Below are positions 5,574-6,379 of a DNA stretch of 6,379 nt, in pieces. Below the pieces are notes generated by a model that ran no database searches, was not told where the DNA came from, and worked only from the letters and a program-made list of their open reading frames with translations. The stretch is from an uncultured Comamonadaceae bacterium (GTDB taxonomy: Bacteria > Pseudomonadota > Gammaproteobacteria > Burkholderiales > Burkholderiaceae), in the NCBI GenBank assembly GCA_946482115.1, contig CAMLQP010000174.1, positions 1 to 6,379 on the forward strand. Direction: 5' to 3'. The translations under genes and the position numbers were made by a program. Positions within the stretch are counted from its first letter, which is position 1; each line of letters opens with the position of its first letter.

Positions 5574-6174
5574 GCAGGTCGGCCAGTGTGTTGGCATTGG
5601 CGAAGGCCAGCGGGTCGTCGCCCGCCTGGTCGAACGGCACCAGGATGGTGGCGTGGCGTGCGGTCCAGGCGCCGACCTTGCGGCCGCCGTCGGCCAGGAA
5701 ACGCTCCAGGTCTTGGGCCAGCGTGGTGCGCATCAGGCAGAACACGGGCTGGGGGCGGACCACGCCGTCCGGCTCCGGGCCGGCGGCCAGGGCGATGTCG
5801 GCGCCTTCGCGGTCGAGGGCGTCGGTCAGGCGCCGGGCCAGGTCGGGCGGGAACCGGGGCGCGTCGCAGGGCACGGTGAGCACCAGCGGCGTGGCCGCGT
5901 TGCGCAGAGCGGCGAGAAAGCCGGCCAGCGGCCCCGGATGGCCGGCGAGCGTGTCGGGCCACACCGGCACGCCGAAGCCGGCGTAGGTGTCGAGGTGGCG
6001 GTTGGCGTTGATGGCGGTCTGGGTGAAGGCCGCCCCCTGCTGGGCGATCAGGCGCTGCAGCGCGTGGCGCGCCAGCGGTGTGCCACGGTAGGGCTGCAGG
6101 CCCTTGTCCACGCCACCCATGCGCGCGCCGAGCCCGCCGGCGAGCACGACCGCGGTGAGGGCGTCGGGGGGCAT
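5554..6174 (-). CDS. mobA: Molybdenum cofactor guanylyltransferase MobA
   Basis: MobA transfers GMP from GTP to Mo-molybdopterin, forming the MGD cofactor of DMSO-reductase-family enzymes such as nitrate reductase and formate dehydrogenase. At 206 residues it is close to E. coli MobA (194). The nucleotide-binding N-terminus reads VVLAGGLGARMGGVDKGLQP (9-28), the family's GTP-binding loop with its conserved Arg18 and Lys24. Further blocks are INANR (55-59), HPGPLAGFLAAL (79-90), the metal-binding PCDAPRFPPDL (102-112), PQPVFCLMR (141-149), GGRKVGAW (163-170) and a C-terminal FANANTLADL (191-200), like the FxNINTPEDL end of homologues. ATG 6174 gives the expected short leader before the loop and starts 7 nt after the moaA stop; only a weak GAAG-like ribosome site is present. 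Its 3' end overlaps moeA. Its presence implies that the host uses bis-MGD enzymes. Confidence 0.96.
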   Translation of the reverse strand: MPPDALTAVVLAGGLGARMGGVDKGLQPYRGTPLARHALQRLIAQQGAAFTQTAINANRHLDTYAGFGVPVWPDTLAGHPGPLAGFLAALRNAATPLVLTVPCDAPRFPPDLARRLTDALDREGADIALAAGPEPDGVVRPQPVFCLMRTTLAQDLERFLADGGRKVGAWTARHATILVPFDQAGDDPLAFANANTLADLHELERR

Positions 6175-6181
6175 GTGCGCT

Positions 6182-6379
6182 TCAGCCCCCGATGTAGCTC
6201 ATTTCCACCCGGCGCGCGCCGGTGGCGGCATCGGGTGGCAGCGAGGCGCGCTGCTCCGAGTAGCGGTCGTCGCGCCCTTGCCAGATGTGGCCGATGGCCG
6301 AGGCCAGCTGCTCGTCGGTGGCCTGGCCGCGCACGAGATCGCGCAGGTCGTGGCCCTGGGTGGCGAACAGGCACAGGTA
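6182..6379 (-). CDS. moaA: GTP 3',8-cyclase MoaA, C-terminal 65 residues (runs off right edge)
   Basis: The last 65 codons of the radical-SAM enzyme that starts molybdenum cofactor synthesis by converting GTP to 3',8-cyclo-GTP. The fragment begins [18 protein letters not shown], the conserved segment after the C-terminal iron-sulfur cysteines. It continues through [20 protein letters not shown] and ends VEMSYIGG. The terminal Gly-Gly is the hallmark of MoaA: this tail reaches into the active site, and its change in human MOCS1A causes cofactor deficiency. The radical-SAM CxxxCxxC motif and most of the barrel lie outside the window. It is the most upstream gene seen of a moaA-mobA-moeA series, so any promoter or molybdenum-responsive control would be to the right of position 6379. 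Confidence 0.95.
   Translation of the reverse strand, partial: YLCLFATQGHDLRDLVRGQATDEQLASAIGHIWQGRDDRYSEQRASLPPDAATGARRVEMSYIGG

Noticed and set aside
4074..5879. Plus-strand open frame of 601 codons opposite moeA and mobA
   Set aside because: It covers two well-recognised minus-strand genes, has low-complexity His/Ala/Gly/Gln sequence and shows no motifs; an antisense shadow.
1..6379. CRISPR arrays, tRNA/rRNA genes, insertion sequences or attachment sites
   Set aside because: No regularly spaced repeats, no tRNA-like cloverleaf, no transposase fragments and no flanking direct repeats were seen by eye on either strand.

Overview
The window is very GC-rich, dense in genes and uses almost only G/C at third codon positions. 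This, a Bug/TctC-type solute-binding protein beside a LysR regulator, and a moaA-mobA-moeA run point to a betaproteobacterium of the order Burkholderiales, most likely Comamonadaceae. That placement is an inference from style and gene content; no marker gene is present.

Left part (1-2371): a sulfatase gene (5' end only, running off the left edge) and a tctC/bug-type periplasmic binding protein gene lie in tandem on the minus strand. A LysR-type regulator gene diverges from them across a 98-bp spacer that holds two dyads suited to LysR binding. This is the usual layout of a small inducible uptake/catabolism unit. The 105-bp gap between tctC and the sulfatase holds a compound hairpin and a C/G-rich block resembling intergenic repeats common in Comamonadaceae.

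Middle (2353-4268): a minus-strand gene converges on lysR and overlaps its 3' end by 19 bp. It encodes an unusual membrane protein. Its N-terminal half looks like the six-helix transmembrane domain of an ABC exporter. No nucleotide-binding domain follows; instead the C-terminal half resembles a degenerate aminoglycoside-phosphotransferase/kinase-like fold. Its 5' region is odd: the best Shine-Dalgarno site serves an ATG in another frame, a terminator-like hairpin abuts the in-frame ATG, and inverted repeats that could pair in two exclusive ways lie upstream. This is the least explained part of the window.

Right part (4269-6379): three tightly packed minus-strand genes for molybdenum cofactor synthesis, transcribed in the order moaA (3' end only), mobA, moeA. 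MoaA starts the pterin pathway, MoeA inserts molybdate into molybdopterin, and MobA adds GMP to make the bis-MGD cofactor of DMSO-reductase-family enzymes. The 7-nt gap (moaA/mobA) and 20-nt overlap (mobA/moeA) suggest one coupled operon, which might read on into the membrane-protein gene.
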